From positions 724,777 to 788,776 of the forward strand of contig JANPZW010000015.1 in the NCBI GenBank assembly GCA_024707385.1: a DNA stretch of 64,000 nt, read 5' to 3'. The position numbers were made by a program, and so were the translations under genes. Positions 48,201 through 58,229 of this stretch are shown in pieces. Numbering within the stretch: the first letter of the stretch is position 1; every line of letters begins with the position of its first letter. The DNA is from Cellvibrionaceae bacterium. GTDB lineage: Bacteria > Pseudomonadota > Gammaproteobacteria > Pseudomonadales > Cellvibrionaceae. Under the pieces are notes generated by a model. The model was not told the origin of the DNA. It saw only the letters and a program-made list of their open reading frames with translations, and ran no database searches.

Positions 48201-48422
48201 CGCCTGACCCAACTCGCGCTCCGCGGGGCCGGTAATGCGCTCGGACATTTCCTTGGCGGTGAGGCCGCGGTATTCCCACAATTGTGCAATCACCGGCATA
48301 TCAATTGCGGGAAATACATTGGTGGTCATGCGGCTGAGCGCGTAAGGTGTGGCGAGCACAATCAATAAAGCCGCCACTATAAAGGTATAGGGGCGGCGCA
48401 AGGCCAGTTCGACTATCCACAT
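45215..48422 (-). CDS. RND-family efflux permease (one frameshift)
   Basis: About 1069 codons, a full-length AcrB/MdtB-type pump. The first part (MWIVELALRRPYTFIVAALL, FPAIDMPVIAQLWEYRGLTA) and the rest join near 47902-47918, where one extra C or A breaks the frame (restored: KGLSLTAPYGSRRRQVSVDL). Membrane motifs such as GNWRSTCIIAISIPLAIMSS and GILVDDATVEIENIERQLA, with the proton-relay Asp pair, are intact. It is the middle gene of receptor, permease and adaptor on the minus strand, an unusual pairing that may export a product of the imported compound. Confidence 0.9.
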
Positions 48423-48457
48423 GGCGGGACGATTCCAATAAAAATTTTCGGCAATCC

Positions 48458-51238
48458 TTAGAAAGTGTTGGAGAAGGTTATGCCGACCCAGCGGCGATAG
48501 GGATAAGGCGCATAACTCACCCAGCCTTCTTCATGAGTGTCGTCATCGAAGGCATTTTTGACCACCAGACTCACACCAAAGCCTTCGCCTACGCGCCCTA
48601 AACCTATTGCGGCATCCGTGCGGCTGAATGCCGGGACGCGGCTGTAGTCAGACAAGTCGTCGGTATTCAAATAATCACTTGAAAATGCCGTGTTGAAGCT
48701 GGCGTGAAACTCGGTTTTCCAGACTGGGAAGCGAAATTCGGCACCGTAATTAATCGTCCACAGTGCAGCGCCGGGAAGACGTTGGCCAGTCTGATCGACA
48801 AAGGGAACATTGCTCGGCAAATAATTCAGCTCGGGTGGTCGTGGCGAATTTTTGAAATCTTCGTAGCGCGCATCGTTGTAGGCGCCACTGATACGCAAAC
48901 TCAGGTATTCAATGCCGGAGTAAACACCGTCGAACTCCACACCCTGAACTTTCACTTTATTAACGTTACCTTGTGATGTGATATAAGCCGTCGCAGCGCC
49001 GGGGTCTTGACCATTGGCGATATTAATCTGCGTCTGGAAATCATCAACGGTGCGCGTCGCCTGTTGATAATCTTCGATGTCCATCACAAAGGCGTTGATA
49101 TTGAATGTCAAAGTGTCGTCAAGCAGCAGGGTTTTCAAGCCCAATTCATACGCATTGGTTTTTTCCGGCTTAACACCTACAGGCACGCCGTTGATGTTAT
49201 ACGCGGTGCCGGATTTTTCCCCGTACTGCCAACTTGCATAGATTTTAATGCCGTCGCTCAACTCATAACTTTGACTGAGGAAAGTGGTGAGCAAGGTATC
49301 GTCGTAAGTGCTTTCCGTGTAGGGAACCAACTGGCCGATCTGCCCTGCGCGTATGGCTTTGGCCGCGCCGACCTGTTGCCTCTGCGCATTGGACAAATTC
49401 GCGTAAGGCACGCCGTAATAGCGATTGGCGACCTGGTCGGCAAAAGCAAGCTGCGCAGGAGAATTGTCGTTAACAAATGTCGGTACGCCGCCAACGTCGA
49501 CAATACGTCCCAAGGTGCCCACCGGCAGTGTGGTTGAGTCGGGGAGGGTAAAAGCGGCAGTCAATGAATAGAAGCCACCCAGATCTATGCCGCGTGTGTT
49601 ACCGGCAGGGTTCAACGCGGAGCCGGAGCCGTTATTTTCGAGCAATAAATTATCGGCGGTAGTCCGGTCCTCTGTGCCTACACGCAATCCAGCAGTCAAC
49701 TGCGCTGCCTCGTGCCAATTCCAGCTGGCCTGGCCAAAAATAGCATTGCTTTGGGTATTCACAAAAGTGTGGCCGATGCGGCGGCCATTATCCAAACTGT
49801 CCTGCAATAAAGCGCGACCGGCACCACGGTTGACTCCCGCGTTGCGATCCAATGTGTTGTATTGAGCATTGGATGCAAACCAGGCACCCGCATCCGAACC
49901 CCAACCGGTTTTTGCGGTGATGTCATTATCTGTTTTAAACAGGAACAGGCCCGCGCGATATTTCAGCACATCGTCTACCTCGCCGTCCCAGATAAATTCC
50001 TGGCTGTATTGGCGATAGAAAACTCCGCCACCACCATCGATATTGATATCGAAAGGTGTGCCTTCATCATTGTGGGCGTCGAACGTATATTCGCGCACAG
50101 CAGTAATGGAGCGAATTTCACTGTTGGAGAGGGAATATTTAATATCCAGAGACGCGCCGCGATTGGATACTGTCTGCCCCTCGATCTGATTGAAATTCAC
50201 CATTTCGGTTTCTTCACCAGCAACATAATCTTCATAGGTATAAATGTCCCCATTGAAATCCCGCCCGACAAACCAATCCCGCGCTGGCGTGAATACTCCA
50301 TTGGCATTGGTGAAGCCGTCCAGTTTTGCGCGCGCGGTAGTACCACTGGGATCGGTCAAAGTGCCATCTGCGTAATATTCCGGCTGGCTGTGATAGAAGG
50401 TCAGACCATTTTGCAATTGTGGAGCACGGGATTCCGCATCGACGCTCAAGCGTGCCTCCAGATCGTCCGTCGGTGTCAACAGAAATTGCACGCGACCGCT
50501 AAGCCGGTTTTTGTCGTATAGCGTGTAATTGGTGTTGTAGCGGTTTTTATAATATCCGCGCCCCTTATCCACCACGAAAGAGCCGCGCCAGGCCAACAGA
50601 TCCTCGATAACCGCACCGCCACTTGCGCCTTTGATAATGATGGCCTCGCGGTCGCCATAGGTGATGGACAAATTGGATTCAGACTCGAAGGTCGGCTTTT
50701 TGGTATTGACATAAACCGCGCCGGAGCTGCCGCCTTTGCCGCCCCAGGTACCCACAGGACCGCGAAAACCTTCAACGCTCTCCACATCATAAAAATCGAA
50801 ATTGCCGAGCGCCGTCAAACCAAAACTCACACCGTCCTGAACCACCAGAACGCTTGGGTCCTGCACCTCAGCAAATGCGCGTTTGCCGACGCCGCGTATG
50901 GACAGAGACGCACCGCGGGTATTGTTTTGGTTAAATGTCACATTCGCGAGACGTTTGGAAATTGCTTCGTAATCCAAGCCCAATTCCCGCCCTAAAACTT
51001 CACCGGATACAACGGACTGGGAAACCGGCAAATCGTAAACCTGCTCAAGATTGGTGGTGGCTTCCGTGGTGGCTATAGCACCCATTACGAGAATTTCTTC
51101 AATCACGCCGGAGGCTGGTAAACCTTGTGCGACAGCAAGGGTCGGCGCTGCAACACTGGCAATAATCAACAATGCCAATGGCTTTTTACGGAAACTGGAA
51201 GAGGGAGTTTTTGTCTTGTACTGTAAATGCAAGCTCAT
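48458..51238 (-). CDS. TonB-dependent receptor, intact paralogue of the one at 5034
   Basis: ATG 51238, with CAGGA upstream, starts a 926-residue receptor: signal peptide (KKPLALLIIASVAAPTLAVA), TonB box-like GVIEEILVMG, plug (YDLPVSQSVVSGEVLGRELG, LSIRGVGKRAFAEVQDPSVL), barrel and terminal Phe (VGITFSNTF). It shares long stretches with the 5034-7707 receptor (RVQFLLTPTD, ASWQYGEKSG, VQGVEFDGVYSGI). Sixteen to thirty-six bases separate it from the RND pump genes. Ligand unknown; the neighbouring sulfonate-type transporter and AprBA-like enzyme suggest an organosulfur compound. Confidence 0.93.
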   Translation of the reverse strand: MSLHLQYKTKTPSSSFRKKPLALLIIASVAAPTLAVAQGLPASGVIEEILVMGAIATTEATTNLEQVYDLPVSQSVVSGEVLGRELGLDYEAISKRLANVTFNQNNTRGASLSIRGVGKRAFAEVQDPSVLVVQDGVSFGLTALGNFDFYDVESVEGFRGPVGTWGGKGGSSGAVYVNTKKPTFESESNLSITYGDREAIIIKGASGGAVIEDLLAWRGSFVVDKGRGYYKNRYNTNYTLYDKNRLSGRVQFLLTPTDDLEARLSVDAESRAPQLQNGLTFYHSQPEYYADGTLTDPSGTTARAKLDGFTNANGVFTPARDWFVGRDFNGDIYTYEDYVAGEETEMVNFNQIEGQTVSNRGASLDIKYSLSNSEIRSITAVREYTFDAHNDEGTPFDINIDGGGGVFYRQYSQEFIWDGEVDDVLKYRAGLFLFKTDNDITAKTGWGSDAGAWFASNAQYNTLDRNAGVNRGAGRALLQDSLDNGRRIGHTFVNTQSNAIFGQASWNWHEAAQLTAGLRVGTEDRTTADNLLLENNGSGSALNPAGNTRGIDLGGFYSLTAAFTLPDSTTLPVGTLGRIVDVGGVPTFVNDNSPAQLAFADQVANRYYGVPYANLSNAQRQQVGAAKAIRAGQIGQLVPYTESTYDDTLLTTFLSQSYELSDGIKIYASWQYGEKSGTAYNINGVPVGVKPEKTNAYELGLKTLLLDDTLTFNINAFVMDIEDYQQATRTVDDFQTQINIANGQDPGAATAYITSQGNVNKVKVQGVEFDGVYSGIEYLSLRISGAYNDARYEDFKNSPRPPELNYLPSNVPFVDQTGQRLPGAALWTINYGAEFRFPVWKTEFHASFNTAFSSDYLNTDDLSDYSRVPAFSRTDAAIGLGRVGEGFGVSLVVKNAFDDDTHEEGWVSYAPYPYRRWVGITFSNTF

Positions 51239-51870
51239 AGCGAATCCTGTGAATACATGTAGCGAAAACCGGCCCGGTGCAAGCGTCATACCAGATTAAA
51301 ATCGGCAATCGAACGATGAAAATTCAACAGTGATTAGCGTTAGAAAATTTAAATTCGAGTGATTTTCATAACAGGTGCTGCATTGTCAGCAATGTGCGAT
51401 CGTATTTTCAAGTATGTGCTGGATTCTTAACAACGCTGACTGAACACTGCCCAACAGTCCTGCGTCAATGCAGGAGTAGTGGCCGGCGAAATTGGTCAGT
51501 TTTCCTCCACTCCAACAATCTGGTTATGACGATAGAAATAAAAAATCTGAAAATCACTGAAAAAAGACAGGACACCTTTTGCCGTCGATCTGGATGACGC
51601 CGATAGGGAAAATCACCAGTGTTTGATGAGCCCCTGGCTACTGCTTTTAAAACATCGTCGCTGCTGATAAATCAGCAGCAAACCCCGTCAACACCTCGCT
51701 CCAATCGAGCACATCTTGGCGAGCCTCTAGAATCCACGGGCTTTGCAGTCAATTTTAATCAAGAAAAAAATTTTGGCCTGATAGTTGCCATGACAGCTGC
51801 CAATGGCATCGCCACCTTACCCACACAAAAACTAACACCACACTATAGAAGCATTAGGAGTGCGCAATTT
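51239..51870. promoter_or_regulatory. Divergent promoter region, receptor operon / cytochrome c' operon
   Basis: 632 bases between divergent starts. It has no convincing gene; long frames in it lack ribosome sites and run into the cytochrome signal peptide. It should hold the promoters of the receptor-RND operon and of the cytochrome genes; no regulator site was recognised with confidence. Confidence 0.45.
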
Positions 51871-52368
51871 ATGAAGATCACACATTCCCGCAAAGTTGTA
51901 GCCGCAGCGGCAATATTGGCCGCCCTGGCATGCGCGGCCTCGGCGGATGACAAGAGCAAAAGCAAAAACCCCGTACTTTCCAGTAAGGAAGCGGTAGAGC
52001 AACGCCGAGCTGCATTCAATCTTGTCGGCAAAAGCTTTAAGCCGATCGGTGGAATCTTGAAAGGCGAAGTGGATTACAACTCGGTGGATGTCGTCGAACT
52101 GGCCAACCGGCTGGTATTTCTCAATGGCTTTTTGCATGGCACTTTCCCAGAGGATTCCAACGTAGGTGAGCCTCAAAGCAAGGCCAAGGCGGAAATCTGG
52201 AAGGATAAAGAGGATTTTAAAAAGCGTTTGAAGGAGTTCCGTGCAAATACGGAGAATCTGCTCGCGGTGGCTGAGCGTGACAAGGCGCCATCCAGCGCTT
52301 TTAAGGAGGCCGCACAAAAAGTGGCGCAGGATTGCAAAGGCTGCCACGACAACTACAAGCTGAAATAA
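51871..52368 (+). CDS. Cytochrome c' (periplasmic, C-terminal heme)
   Basis: ATG 51871 follows TAGGAG. The 165-residue product has a signal peptide (RKVVAAAAILAALACAASAD) and a four-helix body ending in the heme site CKGCHDNYKLK, where cytochromes c' bind heme. LVGKSFKPIGGILKGE is the N-terminal helix with the distal pocket. Family members handle nitric oxide or act as electron carriers. It is 63 bases upstream of a cytochrome b561 gene, the common c'/b561 pairing. Confidence 0.92.
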   Translation: MKITHSRKVVAAAAILAALACAASADDKSKSKNPVLSSKEAVEQRRAAFNLVGKSFKPIGGILKGEVDYNSVDVVELANRLVFLNGFLHGTFPEDSNVGEPQSKAKAEIWKDKEDFKKRLKEFRANTENLLAVAERDKAPSSAFKEAAQKVAQDCKGCHDNYKLK

Positions 52369-52431
52369 TTTTCTGAAACGCTACGTTCGATACGCCGGCC
52401 GCAGGGCCGGCAGCACAATTTGAGGTTCAGC

Positions 52432-53187
52432 ATGTTGCCATCCGCACCGGATTTTTCGGTGAATTCACAGAACGCTTCCCCCCAGACGGAGATTTCCGCT
52501 ATCCGGCGCAAGATCTGGGATGCGCCGATTCGATTTACCCACTGGGTGTTGGTATTGGCTTTCGCTGGAGCTTATCTCACCAACTGGCTCGGCATTGCCT
52601 GGTTCCAATACCACGAGTGGTTTGGTTATACCGTGATAGTGCTGGTGGTTTTTCGTATTCTTTGGGGGTTCTTAGGCACCTGGTACGCGCGGTTTGCAAA
52701 TTTCATCCGCTCGCCCATAGCAACCTGGCGTTATACCCGCGATTTGTTGCGCGGACGGGACACAGCTACTGCGGGGCACAATCCGCTCGGCGGTTTGATG
52801 GTACTGTTTTTTCTTCTGACTTTATTGCTTCAAGCGGCGACAGGGCTGTTCGCCAACGACGAGATTTTCAATGCAGGGGCGTTGTATGGCTATGTTTCCA
52901 GTGAAACAAGCCTGCGTCTCACCGCGCTGCACAAAGACCTTTTCTATTGGATTTTCGCCGCAGTGGTTCTCCATGTGCTGGCGGTGCTGTTTCACACTTT
53001 CTGGAAAAACGAAAATCTGATTTCCGCCATGTTTACCGGCTACAAAACCGGCGAACCTTTACGCGCAGCCAAGTCCATAGACTCTTCTTTGTTGCTGCGT
53101 GCAGCGATTTTGCTGGCGCTGGTCTGCGTGACGTTGTTTTTACTTGTCAACTTCGCACCTAGTGCAAGTCTGGACACGGATTATTGA
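52432..53187 (+). CDS. Cytochrome b561 (di-heme, inner membrane)
   Basis: The 251-residue protein has four main membrane helices with the heme histidines in PIRFTHWVLVLAFAGAYLTN, FQYHEWFGYTVIVLVVFRIL, LTALHKDLFYWIFAAVVLHV and VLFHTFWKNENLISAMFTGY, the prokaryotic cytochrome b561 pattern; a fifth hydrophobic segment (RAAILLALVCVTLFLLVNF) ends it. It moves electrons between the quinone pool and a periplasmic partner, probably the cytochrome c' encoded upstream. ATG 52432 is preferred over TTG 52420. Confidence 0.9.
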   Translation: MLPSAPDFSVNSQNASPQTEISAIRRKIWDAPIRFTHWVLVLAFAGAYLTNWLGIAWFQYHEWFGYTVIVLVVFRILWGFLGTWYARFANFIRSPIATWRYTRDLLRGRDTATAGHNPLGGLMVLFFLLTLLLQAATGLFANDEIFNAGALYGYVSSETSLRLTALHKDLFYWIFAAVVLHVLAVLFHTFWKNENLISAMFTGYKTGEPLRAAKSIDSSLLLRAAILLALVCVTLFLLVNFAPSASLDTDY

Positions 53188-53214
53188 TTACCAAATTTAA
53201 TTCGAGGTAACCAT

Positions 53215-53442
53215 ATGTTAATTGCCACAGTTTCTTCTGCTGCCTTCCTACTGGTAACAGATCTGTCGATTATCGAGCTGGATCAAGCGCAATTAAGGAC
53301 GCAGCAAACCGAATCCGCAAAGGTAGAAGCCACGACGCTTAAGTCAGATGAAGAAGAGGTCGCTGAAAATGCATCCGACAACGCTGACGCCGTTGCGGCT
53401 ACATGGGCGAGGGACGCGGTAAAACGGCGACGCAAGGATTAA
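53215..53442 (+). CDS. Small charged protein downstream of cytochrome b561
   Basis: ATG 53215 with GAGGTAA upstream encodes 75 residues: a hydrophobic start (MLIATVSSAAFLLVTDLS) and an acidic, Ala-rich helix ending in AVKRRRKD. Its position 27 bases after the b561 stop suggests it is the third gene of the cytochrome transcript. No family recognised. Confidence 0.5.
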   Translation: MLIATVSSAAFLLVTDLSIIELDQAQLRTQQTESAKVEATTLKSDEEEVAENASDNADAVAATWARDAVKRRRKD

Positions 53443-53499
53443 TCGCCAAATTAGAAATAATTTTGAAATGTCTTCCGCATAATTCCGCGTGTTAATCGC

Positions 53500-53781
53500 T
53501 TACAGCTCGAACAAATATCCCCACGGATAAATTCCCCGCTCGTGTCCATCGCTGAACACCAGTTGTACACCATAAGGAAACAAATTGACGGACTCCACCC
53601 GCACGGATTCATCCACCAGCGGGATAAGTCCGCGCAGGCGCGCGGCGCGGCAGGAGGAGCAGGGGCATTGGCCGCGCAGGCGGTGATGCGCGATTGCCTG
53701 GCGATGCTCCGCAGACCAGTTGAGCAGCAATTCCCGCCGCGCGCGGGAGTTGCGTATTTCAAGTGGCGCTGGGCGATTCAT
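53500..53781 (-). CDS. DUF971 (gamma-butyrobetaine hydroxylase N-domain-like) protein
   Basis: The 93-residue protein matches the small DUF971 zinc/iron-binding domain: LLLNWSAEHRQAI, the paired cysteines CPCSSCRAARLRG, and VQLVFSDGHERGIYPWGYLF. Standalone members are linked to Fe-S protein biogenesis in some bacteria. Its ATG lies inside the end of the HEAT-repeat gene (23-base overlap), so it is the last, translationally coupled gene of the AprBA-like/ABC operon and may help mature the Fe-S ferredoxin encoded there. Confidence 0.85.
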   Translation of the reverse strand: MNRPAPLEIRNSRARRELLLNWSAEHRQAIAHHRLRGQCPCSSCRAARLRGLIPLVDESVRVESVNLFPYGVQLVFSDGHERGIYPWGYLFEL

Positions 53782-54742
53782 GATTGAGAAAACTCAATTG
53801 GGCGAGGGCAATACGCACGGATTTGCGCACTTCCGGGTCCGGGTCCTGTTCCGCCTTTTGCAGTGCCGGAAGACCGGCCGGGCTGCCAATTTCTCCCAGC
53901 GCCAGAGCCGCCTCCTTACGCAGATTGCTGATGCTGTGCTGGAGCAGCCTGGCGATGTTCGACACGGCGGGGACAAACCGCAATTTACCCAGCGACCGGG
54001 CGGCCTGCAGGCGGCATTGCCAATAATCGTCTTGCAGAGCTTCCACCAGGGGTTCAGCGGCCTGCGCCAAACGCAACTTTCCCAAAGTGATAATCGCTTC
54101 TTCGCGCACTTGCCATGCAGGATCCTGCAGTGCCTGCAGCAGTGCTGCGGTGGCTGCCTCGTCCTCGGCCATGGCCAATGTGCCCACGGCGGCCCGGCGC
54201 ACGTCTTCCTGCGGATCATCCACGGCCAGACGAGCCAGATGAGGTAGCGCAGCGGTGAATTTGAGCCAGCCGAGCACACTCACTGCCTCGCGCCGCACAG
54301 GTGGATTTTCGTCGCCCAGTGCCGCAAGGGCGGATTCAGCACCATCAGGTAAGCGCAATTCCCGCAGCGCGCGAAGGGCGCGACTGCGGACCAGGGCGTC
54401 TTCATGCTGTACGTACGGCAATATAGCGCGCCCGGCGGCGGCGCTTTTCAATTGGTTCAGACTCTGCGCAGCGGCATCGCGCACGGATTCATCGGCATCA
54501 CTCAATGCGTCGCAAAGGGCCGTGACTATTCCCGGTTCCTCCCATGCTTCCAGCAGCCGCGCAGCTTCCGCCCGCACTTGTGCATCGTCGTCATGGCGCA
54601 GCGCGGATGCCAGCAGGGGCAGGGCATCCGAATCTTCAAGGTCCGCCAGTTCGATCAAAGCCACCCGGCGCACGCCGGGGTCAGTGTGTTCCAGGCGCGC
54701 TTGTAGTGCCTGTATGTCGGGGTTGTCGTAGTAGGTTTCCAT
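53759..54742 (-). CDS. HEAT-repeat (PBS-lyase-like) protein
   Basis: The 327-residue protein is built of about nine ~31-residue HEAT repeats, each with the pattern V-R-x-A-A-x-x-L-G-x-L (VRVAALIELADLEDSDALPL variants; VREEAIITLGKLRLAQAAEP; LRKEAALALGEIGSPAGLPA). Such scaffolds bind protein partners; relatives pair with adenylylsulfate reductase-like genes and ABC transporters. It lies 27 bases after the ABC ATPase and overlaps the DUF971 gene. An assembly or regulatory role for the AprBA-like complex is inferred. Confidence 0.88.
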   Translation of the reverse strand: METYYDNPDIQALQARLEHTDPGVRRVALIELADLEDSDALPLLASALRHDDDAQVRAEAARLLEAWEEPGIVTALCDALSDADESVRDAAAQSLNQLKSAAAGRAILPYVQHEDALVRSRALRALRELRLPDGAESALAALGDENPPVRREAVSVLGWLKFTAALPHLARLAVDDPQEDVRRAAVGTLAMAEDEAATAALLQALQDPAWQVREEAIITLGKLRLAQAAEPLVEALQDDYWQCRLQAARSLGKLRFVPAVSNIARLLQHSISNLRKEAALALGEIGSPAGLPALQKAEQDPDPEVRKSVRIALAQLSFLNHESPSAT

Positions 54743-54769
54743 AAAACTTCCGTAAAAATTCTCTGTTGA

Positions 54770-55612
54770 TCAGGCGGGTTGGGCGGCAAGTTCGCGTGGC
54801 AGTCCCAAGGGCGACAGGCGCGGCAAGGCTTGGCCAGGCTCGTGGCGAAGAAGCTCCAGGCAGTGGCGCTTCAATCGCATGAACTCTGGACTGGTGACGA
54901 CATCCGCTTGGCGCGGACGGGGAAAATCCACTGACAGGTCTTCAATCAGACGACCGGGTCGCGGACTCATCACCAGAATGCGGTCGGCAAGGAACAGGGC
55001 CTCGTCGATATCGTGGGTGACAAAGATGACCGTCGTGCGAATCTTGCTCCAGATTCCCAGAAGCAGTTGCTGCATTTCCATGCGGCACTGGGCATCCAGC
55101 GCGCCGAAAGGCTCATCCATCAGCAGCAGACGTGGGCGATTAATCAGTACCCGGGCGATTTCCACCCGTTGCTGCATGCCGCCGGACAGCTGGCTGGGCC
55201 AGCGATTTTCGAAACCTTCCAGACCGACCAGTTGCAGGATTTCCTTGGCCTGGCGATGGCGCTCCTCCTTGCCCACGCCGCGCATCTTCAAACCAAAGGC
55301 GACGTTGTCGATCACCCGGCGCCATGGAAAGAGTGTGTGATGCTGGAACACCATACCGCGCTCTGGCGCCGGGCCGCTTACCGTCTGGTCATCGACCAGC
55401 AGCTGCCCGCCACTGGGAATCAAATGTCCGGCGAGGGCGCCCAACAGGGTGGATTTACCGCAGCCGGAGGGGCCGAGAATACAGATGAATTCGCCCGCCT
55501 CGATACGAAAACCGATCTTCTGCACGGCTTCAAAACGGTCTTTGCCATGGCCGAGATGGATCGACACACCACTGGCGGTGACTGCACCAGGAAAAGGGGT
55601 TTTGGAGTTCAT
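54770..55612 (-). CDS. ABC transporter ATPase, nitrate/sulfonate/taurine type
   Basis: ATG 55612 has GGAGGATT upstream. The 280-residue protein shows Walker A GPSGCGKST, Q-loop GMVFQHHTLFPW, signature LSGGMQQRVEIARVL, Walker B LLLMDEPFGALD and the switch His in VTHDIDEAL. It is the SsuB/TauB/NrtD class that powers uptake of sulfonates, taurine, nitrate or related anions. Its permease and binding protein are the next genes upstream in the operon. Confidence 0.92.
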   Translation of the reverse strand: MNSKTPFPGAVTASGVSIHLGHGKDRFEAVQKIGFRIEAGEFICILGPSGCGKSTLLGALAGHLIPSGGQLLVDDQTVSGPAPERGMVFQHHTLFPWRRVIDNVAFGLKMRGVGKEERHRQAKEILQLVGLEGFENRWPSQLSGGMQQRVEIARVLINRPRLLLMDEPFGALDAQCRMEMQQLLLGIWSKIRTTVIFVTHDIDEALFLADRILVMSPRPGRLIEDLSVDFPRPRQADVVTSPEFMRLKRHCLELLRHEPGQALPRLSPLGLPRELAAQPA

Positions 55613-55646
55613 CAAACAATCCTCCAGATCAAACAATGGGTATTCA

Positions 55647-56448
55647 TCAAATCGCCCTGCGCAGGTGGTACCAGGGAATTAACAAGCGGCCGCAGGTTTT
55701 AATTAAAAAACTGCTACCCATTCCGAGAATGCCAATCAGCAACATGCCCACAACAATGTCCGGGTAGCGCTGAATCAAATAGCTTTCCCAGGTGTAATAG
55801 CCGATGCCCCATTGGCCGGAAATCATTTCCGCCGTCACCAGACAGAACCACGATGTGCCCATACCGATGGTGAGGCCGGTAATAATGCTGGGCGCGGCTC
55901 CCGGCAGAATTATTTCCCGCAATATCGCCAAGGGCTTTGCGCCGAGACTGCGCGCGGAGGCCACCAGGCGTTTATCCACAGCGTCCACGCCGTGGATGGT
56001 GTTGAGCAAAATAGGGAAGAGCGCCCCGGTAAACGTGATGAAAATCATCGACAACTCCGACGAAGGAAACATCAGAATCGCCAGGGGGAATCCAGGCCAC
56101 CGCCGGGATGGGGCGCAGCACTTCCAAAGGCGGCAGCAACAGGGATTCCATGACTTTCCAGCGACCTATAAACAGGCCAATGCCGATCCCCAGCACCACT
56201 GCGGCAAAGTAGCCAGCAAAAACCCGGCCCAGACTGCTCGACAGGTGCGGTAACAATTTGGGCGAGGTCGCCAGGCTCCATGCCGCTTCCGCCACCGCGC
56301 CCGGCGGTGGCACATACACAAAGGAAATCAGCCCCAAATCCAGCCGGCTGGTGGCCGCCCAGTGCCAGAACACCAGGCAAGCCAGCAGCGACAATCCCGG
56401 CAATAAAAGCCGCGCCCAGCGGAATTTTGGCGAAACAGCAGTGGCCAT
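55647..56448 (-). CDS. ABC transporter permease, SsuC/TauC type (one frameshift)
   Basis: ATG 56448 is preceded by TAGGAGA. Repairing the G5 run 56084-56088 (one base too many) gives RPIPAVAWIPLAILMFPSSE and a protein of about 267 residues with six helices; the cytoplasmic EAA loop is DKRLVASARSLGAKPLAILR. This is the membrane subunit of a nitrate/sulfonate/taurine importer. It lies 9 bases after the binding-protein gene and 34 before the ATPase. Confidence 0.9.
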
Positions 56449-56457
56449 GTTGGTCTC

Positions 56458-57847
56458 CTAGCGGCTGGCAGTTGCGAAGTCGCGCACCTGACCACCATGT
56501 TGTTTGGCGAAAGCTTCCGCCTGCCCCTTGAGCAGGAACGCGTTCAGCTGACCTTTGTCGTCCTGCACGAACCAGGCCTGTCCGGCCAACAGTTTCAATC
56601 CCGTGTCGCGCGCCTGGGCGTAAACCGCGCGAATGGCTTTTCCTTCACTTTCGAGCTGCGCGAGCGCTTTAAACGCGGCTTCCGGTGAGGCGTAGTGACG
56701 CACCAAGGGTTCGTCTTTTACCCAGATTTGCGCGAGACGGTTGAAATCCGTAATCGGCTGGCCGGTCACCGCATCTTTCGCCGTCAGCGACAGCGGGGCG
56801 TAATTTTTAAGAGCTGCGTCGTAGTCTTTTCCAGATGCGTTAAAAGCTTCGCGCACATATTTATCGGTGATGAATTTCTCGATATCCAGATCGCGGTCGG
56901 TACGCTTCAAGGTTTTCAGCGTTTCAATGGCGGTGCGTGTGCCCTGGCGGTATTCCGGTTTCCACGTCAGATCGCGGGTCTGCAGGCCGAGAGGGCCGTG
57001 AAATAGATAATTCACTTCCGCTTCTATACCGGTGACCTTTTCGATTAGCTCGCTGTATTTTTCCGGCTCCGCCGCAAGCAATTGATCCGCCTCTATCACC
57101 GCGCGCAAATAGGCGACGACAATTTCTGGATATTTTTCCGCGTAGGCGGCATCCACCAAGCCACCGTGAAAAGTCGGCGCATTGGTTTGTGAACCATCAA
57201 AAATTTTGCGCGCGAATCCGCGATTGGGAAACAAATCGGCAAAAGGAACAAAATTGGCGTGGCCATCAATGCGATTGCTTTTTCAGTGCGGAGCCGGCAA
57301 TTTCCGGCGCTTGGGAAATAATGCGCACATCTTTTTCCGGGTCCCAACCCAGATCACGCACAGCGCGCAGCAGCACACCATGCGCGGTGGAGGCAAAGGG
57401 CACTGAAATCGTTTTGCCTTTGAGGTCCTCAAGAGACTGCACCTGCGACGCGGCCGGCACCACTATGCCATTGCCGCTACCCTTGATACTGCCGGACAAC
57501 ACATTAATAAACAGACTGCGTTTGCCTGCGTCCAGATGTGCTGCGCCGTTGAAAGAGCCGGGAAAATCCGCCATGGAACCGAAATCCAGCTTACCGGCGA
57601 CCATTTCATTGGTCAGCGGCGCGCCGCTGGTGAAGTTGCGCCACTGGATATCGTATTTGGCATCTTTATATTTGCCGGTTCGCGGCAGATATTTTTCCAA
57701 CAAATTCAGCTCGCGCACCAGCAGGCCGCCGGCCGCGCAATTAATGGTAGTGTCCTGCGTGCCTATGGCAATGCGGATAGTTTCTGCCTGAGCGGAAAAG
57801 CCGAGCAGGGGTAGGAGCAGAGAAAGAACAATTTTATGCAAGCGCAT
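56458..57847 (-). CDS. ABC transporter substrate-binding protein, nitrate/sulfonate/taurine type (one frameshift)
   Basis: ATG 57847 has GAGG upstream and opens a signal peptide (MRLHKIVLSLLLPLLGFSAQ). The fold is of the SsuA/TauA class: EMVAGKLDFGSMADFPGSFN, LKGKTISVPFASTAHGVLLR, FHGGLVDAAYAEKYPEIVVA. The coding A5 run at 57279-57283 has one base too many; repaired it reads GSALKSNRIDGHANFVPFAD. About 462 residues, longer than typical SsuA (~310), with an extra C-terminal region after residue ~300. The ligand is probably a small organosulfur compound (context). Confidence 0.88.
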
Positions 57848-57964
57848 GGAATTCCTCACAATATTGGCGTGCCGCTCACAGGTAGAGAGTAGGTCACGAG
57901 TGCATTTAACATCAGTGCATCCGGAGGTGTTCGGGTAGCAAAATCAAAACAATCAGGGCTGGCA

Positions 57965-58210
57965 TCAGCGCAATAAATAGGGAATTTCTACTTTTACCGC
58001 GCCAGTCGGACAATCGGTTTCACACGGCATGCAATACCAGCATTCATCGAATTGCATATAAGCTTTTTGTGTTAACGGATTGATCGCGAGCAAATCCATC
58101 GGGCACACCTCCACACAGACCGTACAACCTTTATGGGCGATACATTTATCTTCATCGACGGTCACAGGCGCGTTGCTGCGAAAAAAAATGTCGTGGGCTT
58201 TCTGGGACAT
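57965..58210 (-). CDS. Two-[4Fe-4S] ferredoxin, AprB-like
   Basis: From ATG 58210 the protein has 81 residues; two ATGs inside the previous gene's end would add up to 9. Clusters are held by CIAHKGCTVCVEVCP and CWYCMPCETDCPTGA. It resembles the beta subunit of adenylylsulfate reductase but lacks the ~60-residue C-terminal tail that wraps the alpha subunit in dissimilatory enzymes. It probably passes electrons to or from the flavoprotein encoded directly upstream. Confidence 0.88.
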   Translation of the reverse strand: MSQKAHDIFFRSNAPVTVDEDKCIAHKGCTVCVEVCPMDLLAINPLTQKAYMQFDECWYCMPCETDCPTGAVKVEIPYLLR

Positions 58211-58229
58211 AAAAATCTTCTCAACCATT

